Below, in pieces: positions 1 through 7,738 of a DNA stretch of 58,554 nt. The position numbers were made by a program, and so were the translations under genes. The DNA lies in NCBI GenBank assembly GCA_903863885.1, contig CAIPEB010000567.1, positions 1-58,554 of the forward strand. The letters are read 5' to 3'. This stretch comes from an uncultured Planctomycetaceae bacterium. GTDB lineage: Bacteria; Planctomycetota; Planctomycetia; Pirellulales; Pirellulaceae. Below the pieces are notes generated by a model. That model did no database searches, was not told the origin of the DNA, and saw only the letters and a list, made by a program, of their open reading frames with translations. Numbering within the stretch: position 1 is the first letter of the stretch; every line of letters starts with the position of its first letter.

Positions 1-2
1 AG

Positions 3-38
3 CCCTCTCCGGGCCTTCGGCCCGACTCTCCCAGAGGG
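3..38. repeat. Two-level palindrome downstream of the DUF1559 gene
   Basis: CCCTCT at 3-8 pairs with AGAGGG at 33-38, and CGGGCC at 10-15 pairs with GGCCCG at 19-24 around a TTC loop. It lies about 70 bases past the DUF1559 stop codon. There is no T-tract, so it may be a dispersed palindrome, or the end of a gene to the left of the window, rather than a terminator. Confidence 0.45.
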
Positions 39-107
39 TGAGTAAAGTTGGTTTATCAGACTCGTTCTGAGACGACCTCCTTCCATCGATGTCGGACGGC
101 AAGTCCG

Positions 108-1103
108 TCAATCCAGATCAGTGATCGCTCTGCCATCGCTGCGCATCACGAGCATCGCGAGCAGGCGCAGCGAGGTCGATTCGCTGTAGAGCCGAACCGA
201 TCCGTCGGCCAGCGCGAAGTTCGCGCCGCCCGAATGGAAGCCATAGAAAAGGTGCCCGTACTCATTGGAGTTGTTGATGCGCATCGGACCGGGAATGGTC
301 CCGCCGGTACACCAATCCACGCGGGTGCCGATTTCATAAGGATTGTCGTTGGTAGCCCAGGCGCCGCCGCGGGCGCGGGCGCAGTCCGGACGCTTCCTGT
401 CGGCGGCCGCGGGCCTCATGACCCGCCCTCGCCACACGTCCTCGCGACCGGCACACTCGGCGATCAGGATCGTATTGGAAGTCCCGTCGGAAATACTCGC
501 AAAAGTGTTTCTGTCCGGGTACTTTCGCAGAGCGCCTTTCAGATCGATCGTGGCCGGAAACTGCTCGGCGGGAACAAGTTCGCCGTTGATCGACAGGCTC
601 ACGCCTTCTGTGACGAAGTAGTCGCCGCAAGCTCCGATCTTGTCCTGTTCGGGCGGAGTCTCGGTCTTGCTCTGCAGTCGCGATGGATTCGGTGACGACG
701 GACACGTGAAAACAGCCAGCGATTGCTTGACCGTGTTCGCGTTCGGAATCGGCACGGCGGGCGAGCCATAAGTGGTGCTGCGCCACCAGTTCTGGGTGAG
801 GTCGAAGTTCGCATCACTGACCATGCCGGCCTGTTCGAGGAACGGCAGGGTATCCGGCGCCCAGCTTCTCTGGGGAGCGGTATCGCGTTTCGAATAGGGA
901 AGAAGGCGGTAGGTGTTCTCGTGATTGTGCATGGCCAGGACGATCTGCCTGATGTTGTTCTGGCACGACATGCGGCGCGCAGCCTCCCGTGCCGCCTGGA
1001 CCGCCGGCAGAAGCATGGCGACAAGTATGCCGACAATGGCAATGACCACAAGAAGTTCGATCAGTGTAAAGCCTTTTCCATGCGGGGCGATTCGAGATTT
1101 CAT
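108..1103 (-). CDS. DUF1559 domain-containing protein with type IV prepilin-like N-terminus
   Basis: The protein has 331 residues. It starts with a short basic leader followed by GFTLIELLVVIAIVGILVA, the class III (prepilin) cleavage and membrane-helix signature; cleavage is expected after G11 and methylation at F12. The rest matches the layout of the planctomycete DUF1559 (SBP_bac_10) family, with AAREAARRMSCQNNIRQI after the helix and a C-terminal HSGGANFALADGSV motif. Such proteins are thought to be pseudopilin-like surface or secretion components; no specific role is known. An AGGAG-like site lies about 14 bases before the ATG, slightly far. The gene is divergent from the histidine kinase. 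Confidence 0.93.
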   Translation of the reverse strand: MKSRIAPHGKGFTLIELLVVIAIVGILVAMLLPAVQAAREAARRMSCQNNIRQIVLAMHNHENTYRLLPYSKRDTAPQRSWAPDTLPFLEQAGMVSDANFDLTQNWWRSTTYGSPAVPIPNANTVKQSLAVFTCPSSPNPSRLQSKTETPPEQDKIGACGDYFVTEGVSLSINGELVPAEQFPATIDLKGALRKYPDRNTFASISDGTSNTILIAECAGREDVWRGRVMRPAAADRKRPDCARARGGAWATNDNPYEIGTRVDWCTGGTIPGPMRINNSNEYGHLFYGFHSGGANFALADGSVRLYSESTSLRLLAMLVMRSDGRAITDLD

Positions 1104-1283
1104 GGGTCGGCGACTTTCTCCTCAAAGGGACCTCGTGTCCGCTCCTCCACTGCGCGGAGTGTGACCAATCGCCCGAATGAGCAGCAATTGACGCGCCTAT
1201 TCGCGGATTCTCCGCCGTCGGCGCCCGGTTGTCCGGGTTTCCTGCATCCGATTCGAATCCTCCGGCTGCCCGGTTTGTTTCCG

Positions 1284-1327
1284 CGATGTCGAAATCTCCG
1301 ACATCGGAGTCGTTTTTTTCGACATGG
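1284..1327. promoter_or_regulatory. Nested inverted repeats in the divergent DUF1559 / histidine-kinase region
   Basis: CGATGTCG (1284-1291), CGACATCG (1299-1306) and CGACATGG (1320-1327) give three copies of the TGTCG/CGACA half-site. ATGTCGAAA at 1286-1294 pairs with TTTCGACAT at 1317-1325, enclosing an inner CTCCG-ACAT-CGGAG hairpin followed by seven T's. It is the only strong structure in the 339-base gap 1104-1442. It could be an operator for the adjacent response regulator or a transcription terminator; the sequence alone does not decide. Confidence 0.45.
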
Positions 1328-1442
1328 CAGTGTGCGGTCGGGCCGGCTTTGACGAGAATTGACCGCGATCGGAGTTGAACGGGAGTTCGTCAGCTTTAAG
1401 AATTCAGCGCAATTGTCCTGTGGCCTGTCTGTCGAGGCGCCC

Positions 1443-2852
1443 ATGCGTTGGCCGCTGCGGTTTCAGATCCTGTTGCCCATGACGGGAGTAACACTCGCCA
1501 CGGTCTGTCTGGTGGGCGGGGTCAGCGCGTACTTTGCAGCCCTGCAGACCGAACAGCAGATCGAGCAGCGATTGCGGGACGTGGCGGGCACGCTCAGCCA
1601 GTCGAGTTTTCCGCTGAGCAGCCCTGTCCTGCGTCAGATGCGCAGCCTTGCGGGTGCGGACTTCGTGCTGACCGACGCATCGGGGAATATTCTGTCGTCG
1701 AGCCGCGATCCCGCGAGCGTCGTGCTGCCTGCGAACAAGAATCCGGCGGAGCGCTGGGAAGATCTGAGGCTTTCCGATTCGCTGGCCTTGGGCAGCGAGC
1801 GGTTCTTCTACAGCAAGATCCGCTTTCGGAACCGGCAGTCGCTCCACCAGGACGCCCTGCTTCACATTCTTTATCCGGAACGGAGTTTTCGGCAGGCGGC
1901 CCGCGACGCCGCCTATCCAACGCTGGTCGCGGGTGCGGTTTCACTGACGATTATCGGTCTGGTATCGGTCGCACTTGCCTCGCGGATTGGCCGTCCGCTC
2001 AGCCGACTGCAGGCGCATGTTGAACGCATCGCTCAGGGACAATTCGATCCGATGCCGCAGCCGAAAGGCGATGACGAGGTCTCGGATCTTGCACGGTCGA
2101 TCAACAGGATGGCGGAGATGCTCGCCGATTACGACCGTGAGGTGCGGCGCACGGAGCGGCTTCGCACGTTGGGACAGCTTGGCGGCGGAATCGCACACCA
2201 GTTGAGGAACGCCACCACCGGCTGCCGCATGGCGATCGAGATTCACCGCCGCAACTGCGGGAACGGCGCGGATCAGGAGAGTCTGGATGTTGCCGAGCGC
2301 CAGTTGGCGTTGATGGAGAAATACCTCCAGCGATTCCTGACCTTGGGCAGTCGCCAGGAAGTGCGCCACGATCGAGTCGATCTGTGCGACGCGGTCAAGC
2401 AGGTTCTTTCGCTGGTGCGACCTTCTGCAGTTCACGCGGGAATCGATCTGCAATGGAAGACACCGGACTCGCCGATCCACGTCCGCGGCGACAGCGAGCG
2501 GCTGCAGCAGTTGATCGTGAACCTCCTGCTCAACGCGGTCGAGGCCGCATCGGCTCCGAGCGGCCATCTGCCTCGCGCGTCAGCGTGCCGCGTCCTGATC
2601 CGAGTGATGCAATCGCCAGGCGATCCGGTCGTTTTGCGAGTCGAGGATTCCGGTGTCGGGCCGGACGCGGAGATGGCTGCCCGCATCTTCGAGCCGTTTG
2701 CCACCAACAAGCCTTCCGGAGTCGGACTTGGACTCTGCGTGGCGCGTGAGATCGCACGAGAGCACGGCGGCGAGCTTTCGTGGGGACGGCAGGAAGGCAT
2801 GACCTTCTTTTGCGTGCAACTGCCGCCGGCCGAAATGGAGCACAACGAGTGA
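1443..2852 (+). CDS. Membrane-bound sensor histidine kinase (HAMP, HisKA, HATPase)
   Basis: A 469-residue sensor kinase. One transmembrane helix lies at about 8-34 and a second at about 158-180, bracketing a periplasmic sensor region of about 120 residues with no recognisable domain. A HAMP linker (about 181-232) follows, then the phosphoacceptor histidine H252 in GIAHQLRN, and a C-terminal ATPase with NLLLNAVEAA, VEDSGVGP and GVGLGLCVAREIA. The ATG at 1443 is preferred over the longer frame because it puts the first helix at the N-terminus. Its stop overlaps the GTG of the sigma-54 response regulator, so the two are surely a cognate pair. The signal sensed is unknown. Confidence 0.93.
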   Translation: MRWPLRFQILLPMTGVTLATVCLVGGVSAYFAALQTEQQIEQRLRDVAGTLSQSSFPLSSPVLRQMRSLAGADFVLTDASGNILSSSRDPASVVLPANKNPAERWEDLRLSDSLALGSERFFYSKIRFRNRQSLHQDALLHILYPERSFRQAARDAAYPTLVAGAVSLTIIGLVSVALASRIGRPLSRLQAHVERIAQGQFDPMPQPKGDDEVSDLARSINRMAEMLADYDREVRRTERLRTLGQLGGGIAHQLRNATTGCRMAIEIHRRNCGNGADQESLDVAERQLALMEKYLQRFLTLGSRQEVRHDRVDLCDAVKQVLSLVRPSAVHAGIDLQWKTPDSPIHVRGDSERLQQLIVNLLLNAVEAASAPSGHLPRASACRVLIRVMQSPGDPVVLRVEDSGVGPDAEMAARIFEPFATNKPSGVGLGLCVAREIAREHGGELSWGRQEGMTFFCVQLPPAEMEHNE

Positions 2853-4258
2853 CCAGTCTGCTTGTCGTTGACGATGAAGAGTCGATTTGCTGGGGAATCT
2901 CGCGTCTCGGACAGCGGCTGGGATTCCAGGTGTTCTGCGCTTCGAGCGCCGAAGACGCGATTGCGGTCGCGGAGGAACGGAGGCCCGACATCGTGGTCCT
3001 GGATGTCCGTCTGCCCGGAATGGACGGCATCTCGGCGATTGATGCGATCCGCGAGCACGTGCGCGAGTCTCCGATCATCGTCATGACGGCGTACGGCGAC
3101 CTTCAGACGGCCGTCGCCGCGGTGCAGAAGGGAGCCGTCGAATACCTGGTCAAACCGTTCGGGCTCGACCAAATGGAACGCGTGCTCGCAAGAGCCCTGG
3201 AGACCCGCCGACGCACCGGCGACCCGCAGCGCGAACCGATCGCACTGGATGGATTTGTCGGCAGCACGGGCGTGATGCAGGAAGTTTTCAAGCGGATCGC
3301 ATTGGCGGCCGCATCCGACGCCACCGTGCTGCTTTGCGGTGAAAGCGGCACGGGAAAGGAACTGGCCGCCCGCGCGATTCACAAGTACAGCTCGAGAAGC
3401 CGCGGTCCGTTTGTTGCGGTCAACATTGCCTCTCTGAATCCCGCACTGACCGAGAGCGAGTTGTTTGGTCACGTGCGGGGCGCATTCACCGACGCCACCG
3501 AAAACCGGTCGGGGCTGCTCGTACAGGCGGATGGAGGCACGCTGTTCCTCGACGAAGTCGCCGATATTCCGATCGCAGCACAGGTCAAGCTGCTGCGCGC
3601 CGTCGAGCAGCGGGAAGTAACGCCGGTTGGCGGAGGCCAGTCGGTGCGTACGGAGTTTCGGCTCATTTGCGCGACGCATCAGCCGCTTTGGGAAAAAGTC
3701 CAGGCGGGGCTGTTCCGACACGACCTGTATTTCCGGCTGGCGGCGTTCCCCATTCAGCTGCCGCCGCTGCGTGACCGCCCGGAGGACATCGTGCCGCTGG
3801 CCGAGTACTTCTGCGGGCTGTTGTCCGGCAGCGACAGAACAAACCCGACGATTTCCGCGGAGGCACGGGCGGAGTTGCGGGATCGCGAGTGGACCGGCAA
3901 CGTGCGGGAGTTGCGAAATGCGATCGAACACGCCCTGGTGCTCAGCCGGGGCGGAATGATCCTGCGGGATCACCTGCCGTCTCCGTCGCCCCGGCTGGGC
4001 ATCTCGGCCGGCCAGGCCTCAACATCGCCGGAGGCCGACATCACAAGCCTGATTCACAACTGGACGACATCTCGAATTTCCCAATCCGGGGAATCGGCGA
4101 CTCTGCACGAGGATCTGCTGCGACTCGTGGAACCCCCGATGCTCAGGGCGGTCCTGGAAAAGTGCCGCGGCCAGTGCGCGGTCGCGGCGAGAATCCTCGG
4201 CCTGCATCGCACGACTCTGCGAAAGAAGCTCGAAGAGTACGGGATCCACTTGGATTGA
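2849..4258 (+). CDS. Sigma-54-dependent response regulator (NtrC type) with GAFTDA loop
   Basis: A 469-residue activator: receiver domain (1-120, phosphoacceptor D52, K102), AAA+ domain (about 135-370, Walker A GESGTGKE at 164-171, Walker B TLFLDEV near 231-237), and C-terminal Fis-type helix-turn-helix (about 430-468). The GTG start at 2849 overlaps the kinase stop (GTGA), implying translational coupling. The sigma-54 contact loop reads GAFTDA at 211-216 instead of GAFTGA. A glycine-to-aspartate change at the same place in E. coli NorR (G266D) is known to bypass N-terminal control, so this protein may have altered coupling between phosphorylation and activation. Targets are unknown; the dyads at 1284-1327 are a candidate site. 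Confidence 0.95.
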   Translation: MTSLLVVDDEESICWGISRLGQRLGFQVFCASSAEDAIAVAEERRPDIVVLDVRLPGMDGISAIDAIREHVRESPIIVMTAYGDLQTAVAAVQKGAVEYLVKPFGLDQMERVLARALETRRRTGDPQREPIALDGFVGSTGVMQEVFKRIALAAASDATVLLCGESGTGKELAARAIHKYSSRSRGPFVAVNIASLNPALTESELFGHVRGAFTDATENRSGLLVQADGGTLFLDEVADIPIAAQVKLLRAVEQREVTPVGGGQSVRTEFRLICATHQPLWEKVQAGLFRHDLYFRLAAFPIQLPPLRDRPEDIVPLAEYFCGLLSGSDRTNPTISAEARAELRDREWTGNVRELRNAIEHALVLSRGGMILRDHLPSPSPRLGISAGQASTSPEADITSLIHNWTTSRISQSGESATLHEDLLRLVEPPMLRAVLEKCRGQCAVAARILGLHRTTLRKKLEEYGIHLD

Positions 4259-4262
4259 AAAC

Positions 4263-4292
4263 GGGCCTGTGCGCGATGCACCCGACAGGCCC
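4263..4292 (+). terminator. Hairpin after the response regulator
   Basis: GGGCCTGT at 4263-4270 pairs perfectly with ACAGGCCC at 4285-4292 across a 14-base loop, starting five bases after the regulator stop codon. No T-run follows, so it is at best a weak or Rho-assisted terminator. Confidence 0.4.
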
Positions 4293-4775
4293 AATCTCAT
4301 TCGCAGCAGGCGTCTCAACCGACGCGATCAATCAGCGGTGCATCGATGCGGGCAGATCTTGTTCCGTTCGGACTTCAATCTGGGTGCGTCTCCATCCCCC
4401 TCTCAATCCCCACAGCCCGCAATGCTGGAACAGCGGGGCAAGCCCTCGTTACATGGAGCTTTTACCCATCAACAGTTTTACAAGATCGCCCATTCCGCCT
4501 TTTTCGCTCGGCATTTGCCGCTTTGTGAATGGCCGATCGGCCCCATCGCCCGATGGACCGCGATCAAATCTGACGAAATCCTTGTGCGCCACTCGTCGCG
4601 ACTCAGGCGTTGATCACAATAGCAATATCGAAGGACCTTGGGCCGGATGATAAGTCCTCGGTGAATGTTGCAACGCAAGATCAGATGGTACAATCCGGCA
4701 CGTGGCCGATCAGGTACGTTGGCAACGGGCGAATACTTCGGCGGGGGCAGGTCGGCCAGGCTTCGAGATTCCAGG

Positions 4776-5042
4776 ATGAAACTCAACTCTTGCGATCCAC
4801 TCGATGCCGCCAATGGTGATGGCCAGATGCATTTCGCAATGCGGACTGCGGCGGCGGATGCAGTGCAGCATCTGCTCGACAGGCGGTCGCTTGCAATCGA
4901 GCTCAGCGAGGTCCCCGACGAAGAACGAGAGTTCGTGGATGCAGCGCGACCGGAAACACTGCGACCGGTTTTCAGGCGCATTGTTTCGCATCGCGTTGGT
5001 CGCGTGCTTACATCGCCGAGCGAGTGTTCATTGCGAGTCTGA
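4776..5042 (+). CDS. Possible small hypothetical protein, 88 aa
   Basis: The gap 4259-5101 (843 bases) holds no recognisable gene. This frame from the ATG at 4776 has G/C-rich third positions and a plausible acidic/basic composition, and it would lie just before the sugar transferase. However, an opposite-strand frame at 4710-4991 looks equally protein-like, and no clear ribosome binding site was seen for either. No family was recognised. Either strand, or neither, may be coding. Confidence 0.22.
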   Translation: MKLNSCDPLDAANGDGQMHFAMRTAAADAVQHLLDRRSLAIELSEVPDEEREFVDAARPETLRPVFRRIVSHRVGRVLTSPSECSLRV

Positions 5043-5101
5043 AATTCGCGGATGCGTTTGATGACGATGCGGGCCATCCCGCGCGAGTGGAGAACTGCGA
5101 T

Positions 5102-5728
5102 ATGCCCTTGAGTGTGATCATCGTGAAACGAATTTTCGACCTGATCCTGTCACTGATCGGCATTGTCATCACTGCGCCGCTGTTTCCGATCATTGCATTG
5201 GCGATCAAGCTCGATTCGCGTGGGCCCGTGTTCTTCCGGCAGGAGCGGGTCGGACTGGAGACTCCCACGAAGAAAAGCACGTTCGTGATGGTCAAGTTTC
5301 GCACGATGTACGCCGACGCGGAAAGCCGCACCGGTCCGGTCTGGGCCACGGACAACGATCCGCGGATTACTCGGGTCGGGCGTTTTCTCCGCAAGGCAAG
5401 ACTGGACGAGTTGCCGCAGTTGTACAACGTTCTGTTTGGCGACATGAGCCTGATCGGCCCGCGGCCGGAACGTCCCCATTTCGTCAGCGAGCTCGACAAG
5501 TCCATTCCGTACTACACCGAGCGAGTTACGGACGTGAAGCCGGGCATCACGGGACTTGCCCAGATTAACTGCGATTACGATACGTCTGTCGAGAGCGTCA
5601 AGCAGAAGCTGTATTATGATCACGCCTACGCGGCCCGCTTGACGACCTTTCGCGAGTTTGTGATTACCGATCTGTACATCACGTTCATGACGTTCTGGGT
5701 CATGGTCATAGGAAAAGGCGCCAAATGA
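5102..5728 (+). CDS. Polyprenyl-phosphate glycosyl-1-phosphate transferase (bacterial sugar transferase)
   Basis: A 208-residue enzyme of the small (monotopic) phosphoglycosyltransferase family, which starts exopolysaccharide or O-glycan assembly by moving a sugar phosphate from a nucleotide sugar to undecaprenyl phosphate at the inner membrane. It has an N-terminal basic KR then a membrane helix (about 11-37), then SRGPVFFRQERVG, KFRTM, RLDELPQLYNVL and MSLIGPRPE, all family signatures. The ATG at 5102 is chosen because GGAG lies nine bases upstream; an in-frame GTG at 5024 has no such site. The stop overlaps the start of the RsbW-like gene (ATGA), placing it in one operon with the partner-switching genes. 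The substrate sugar cannot be told. Confidence 0.92.
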   Translation: MPLSVIIVKRIFDLILSLIGIVITAPLFPIIALAIKLDSRGPVFFRQERVGLETPTKKSTFVMVKFRTMYADAESRTGPVWATDNDPRITRVGRFLRKARLDELPQLYNVLFGDMSLIGPRPERPHFVSELDKSIPYYTERVTDVKPGITGLAQINCDYDTSVESVKQKLYYDHAYAARLTTFREFVITDLYITFMTFWVMVIGKGAK

Positions 5729-6141
5729 GGCGGTCACTCAAAGAATTCACCGTAAAGCTCGACCAGCTGGAAGCCGTCCGCCAGTGGATGCTTGCGGCCC
5801 TTGAAATTCAGGACCGTCCGGCGAAGGACGTGCGGCATGACATTCTGGTGGCAGTCACGGAAGTGTTCGTCAACATGGTCAAGCACAGCAAGTTGACGGA
5901 CAAAGACATCATCGAGATCCAGATCGAGTTCACCGACGACGCACTGGTCATCATTTTCAAGGAAACCGGCGAGCCCTTCGACATCTCGGAGCTCGAAGAT
6001 CCGGACCTTGATGCCCTGCACGAATCGGGATACGGGTTGTTCATCGTAAAGAGCCTGATGGACACCTTTGAGTACTTTCCGAAGACGACGGGCAAGGCCT
6101 ACAACATCACGCGGATGACCAAAGGCTATCGCCATGGCTAG
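5725..6141 (+). CDS. RsbW-like anti-sigma factor / serine kinase (HATPase)
   Basis: A 138-residue GHKL ATPase domain protein. The N-box is seen as E46, N50 and H54 (TEVFVNMVKH) and the glycine-rich lid as GYGLFIVKS at 102-110, typical of RsbW/SpoIIAB kinases that bind either a sigma factor or a STAS antagonist. The adenine-contacting aspartate of the G1 box appears as glutamate (KETGEPFD, E80), a conservative but unusual change. The ATG overlaps the sugar-transferase stop and the stop overlaps the next ATG, so translation is likely coupled on both sides. Predicted partner: the STAS protein at 7279. No sigma factor gene lies nearby. Confidence 0.9.
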   Translation: MRRSLKEFTVKLDQLEAVRQWMLAALEIQDRPAKDVRHDILVAVTEVFVNMVKHSKLTDKDIIEIQIEFTDDALVIIFKETGEPFDISELEDPDLDALHESGYGLFIVKSLMDTFEYFPKTTGKAYNITRMTKGYRHG

Positions 6142-7258
6142 AGACAAAATCCTGGTCGTCGAAGACGACCCGACCATCCGCGCGATCCTCGATCTCAGCC
6201 TGCGAAAGGTCTTCGATGTCACTCTGGCCGAAAACGGCGAGGAGGGCCTGGACAAGGCCCGCCAGGAACGCCCGGACCTGATCATCTCCGACGTCGTGAT
6301 GCCCGTCATGGACGGACTGAAGCTGAAGGAGCTGATGCGGGAGGAACCGCAACTGCACCTCGTGCCGTTTATCCTGCTGACTTCGAAAAGTGACGAGCGA
6401 TCCCGCCTCCAGGGCCTGATGACGGGCGCGGACGACTACCTGGTCAAACCGGTTGACGTAAACGTCCTGATGAAGCGCGTGCGAATGCTGATCGACCGGT
6501 CCCGCGTTTACCGGGAGGATTCGCTCGCGGTTTTCTCGAACGAAATCAACGCGATCTTCGTGCCGGACGAACTGCCGAAAATCGACGGCTACGATCTTTT
6601 CTGCAAGATCAAACCGGCGACGATGGGCGGCGGCGACTTCATCGACATCGTCCGCGTCGACGACGACCATTACACGGTCTTCCAGGGCGACGTCATGGGC
6701 AAGGGTGTCAAAGCCAAGTTCTTCGCCTATGCATTTACCGGCTATTTCCGCGGTCTGATTCACGCCTCGCTGTCGTTCCGGCTGAATTTCTCGCCGGCGC
6801 AACTCGTGAATCGGCTTTCGGCGATGATCAACAGCGACCCGTTTCTGCAGGACATTTTCATCACTTTCTTCCTTTTCACGCTGAACGCCAGGGAATGCAA
6901 GCTGACATATTGCAACGCCGGATACATGCCGGGGTTGCTGATCAACCACCGCTCGGAGAAACTGGTCGAATTGAACGCGGGCGGTGGCATCCCGGGCTTC
7001 TATGTCGGCGGGCACGAAGAAGAAACCGTTGAACTTCAGTCGGGCGACAGCCTGGTGCTCTGCTCGGACGGCGTCTACGAGTCCAAGAATGTCAACGGCG
7101 AAATGCTCGAAAGTGATCAGGTGAAGCGGTTCCTGATGGAACGCGAGGAATCTTCGGCCTTGGAACTGGGAAACGCGATCTACCGGTTTGTCGAGGTCCA
7201 TTCACACAAAGCCCTGCAATACGACGACATCTCCATTGGCGTGTTCAAGAAGCAGTAA
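6134..7258 (+). CDS. Response regulator with PP2C-type (SpoIIE/RsbU) phosphatase domain
   Basis: A 374-residue fusion: receiver domain 1-120 (acidic pair D11/D12, phosphoacceptor D53, K105) and a PPM/PP2C phosphatase domain from about 145 to the end. Metal-binding motifs are GGGDFIDI (D168), GDVMGKGVKA (D186) and LVLCSDGVYE. The expected role is to dephosphorylate the phospho-STAS antagonist when the receiver is phosphorylated, so that the antagonist can displace the RsbW-like kinase from its target. The ATG at 6134 overlaps the previous stop by eight bases. The histidine kinase that drives it is not in this operon. Confidence 0.95.
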   Translation: MARDKILVVEDDPTIRAILDLSLRKVFDVTLAENGEEGLDKARQERPDLIISDVVMPVMDGLKLKELMREEPQLHLVPFILLTSKSDERSRLQGLMTGADDYLVKPVDVNVLMKRVRMLIDRSRVYREDSLAVFSNEINAIFVPDELPKIDGYDLFCKIKPATMGGGDFIDIVRVDDDHYTVFQGDVMGKGVKAKFFAYAFTGYFRGLIHASLSFRLNFSPAQLVNRLSAMINSDPFLQDIFITFFLFTLNARECKLTYCNAGYMPGLLINHRSEKLVELNAGGGIPGFYVGGHEEETVELQSGDSLVLCSDGVYESKNVNGEMLESDQVKRFLMEREESSALELGNAIYRFVEVHSHKALQYDDISIGVFKKQ

Positions 7259-7278
7259 ACATCGGCAGAAGCCCAGCC

Positions 7279-7608
7279 ATGACAATTGAATCGACGACCA
7301 AGAATCGAGTTCGCATCCTGAAGATCCGGGGTACGTTGAACGCACAGAACGTCGGGGAGATCAAGCCTCACGTCGACGAAATCCTCAACGGAGAATGCCG
7401 TGTCGCCGTGCTCGATCTCGAGCACCTCGACGAAATCGACAGTTCCGGCATCGGGGCCATCGTCTCACTGCTGAAGCGCATGCGCACGCAGAAACGCGAC
7501 GTGCGGGTCTTCCGTCTGCGCGGAACCGTAAAGAAGCTGTTTGAACTGCTTCGCATTGACAGGAGCATGGAGGTCTTCGAGGACCTCGACAAAGCCGTGC
7601 TCACCTGA
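7279..7608 (+). CDS. STAS-domain anti-sigma factor antagonist (RsbV-like)
   Basis: A single STAS domain of 109 residues, the usual size for SpoIIAA/RsbV. The conserved phosphorylation loop is LDEIDSSGIGAIV, with the acceptor serine at 55 or 56. It follows the phosphatase by 20 bases and ends the operon. By family knowledge it is phosphorylated by the RsbW-like kinase (5725) and dephosphorylated by the PP2C protein (6134). The switch may control a sigma factor encoded elsewhere or, because of the operon partner, polysaccharide synthesis. Confidence 0.94.
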   Translation: MTIESTTKNRVRILKIRGTLNAQNVGEIKPHVDEILNGECRVAVLDLEHLDEIDSSGIGAIVSLLKRMRTQKRDVRVFRLRGTVKKLFELLRIDRSMEVFEDLDKAVLT

Positions 7609-7664
7609 TCGCCCGACGGCACAGTTGGCTCGCAACGGTCCGGCACGGCAGCTTCAAAGAGAAA

Positions 7665-7709
7665 CGGCCCGTTCGAACGGAGCGAACCAACGCTCGTACG
7701 AAGGGGCCG
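7665..7709. terminator. Convergent-gene hairpin between STAS and fucosidase genes
   Basis: An imperfect long stem: CGGCCCGTTCGAACGGAGCG (7665-7684) pairs with the region 7691-7709 with only a few mismatches. It lies between two genes that end facing each other (7608 and 7739) and could stop transcription from both sides. There is no clear T-run on either strand. Confidence 0.5.
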
Positions 7710-7738
7710 GAGCACAGCGACCGATTGTCCGCCCGGCT

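Noticed and set aside
2432-3973. 513-residue minus-strand frame
   Set aside because: It is antisense to the histidine kinase and response regulator, both of which have full family motifs; the frame is a high-GC shadow.
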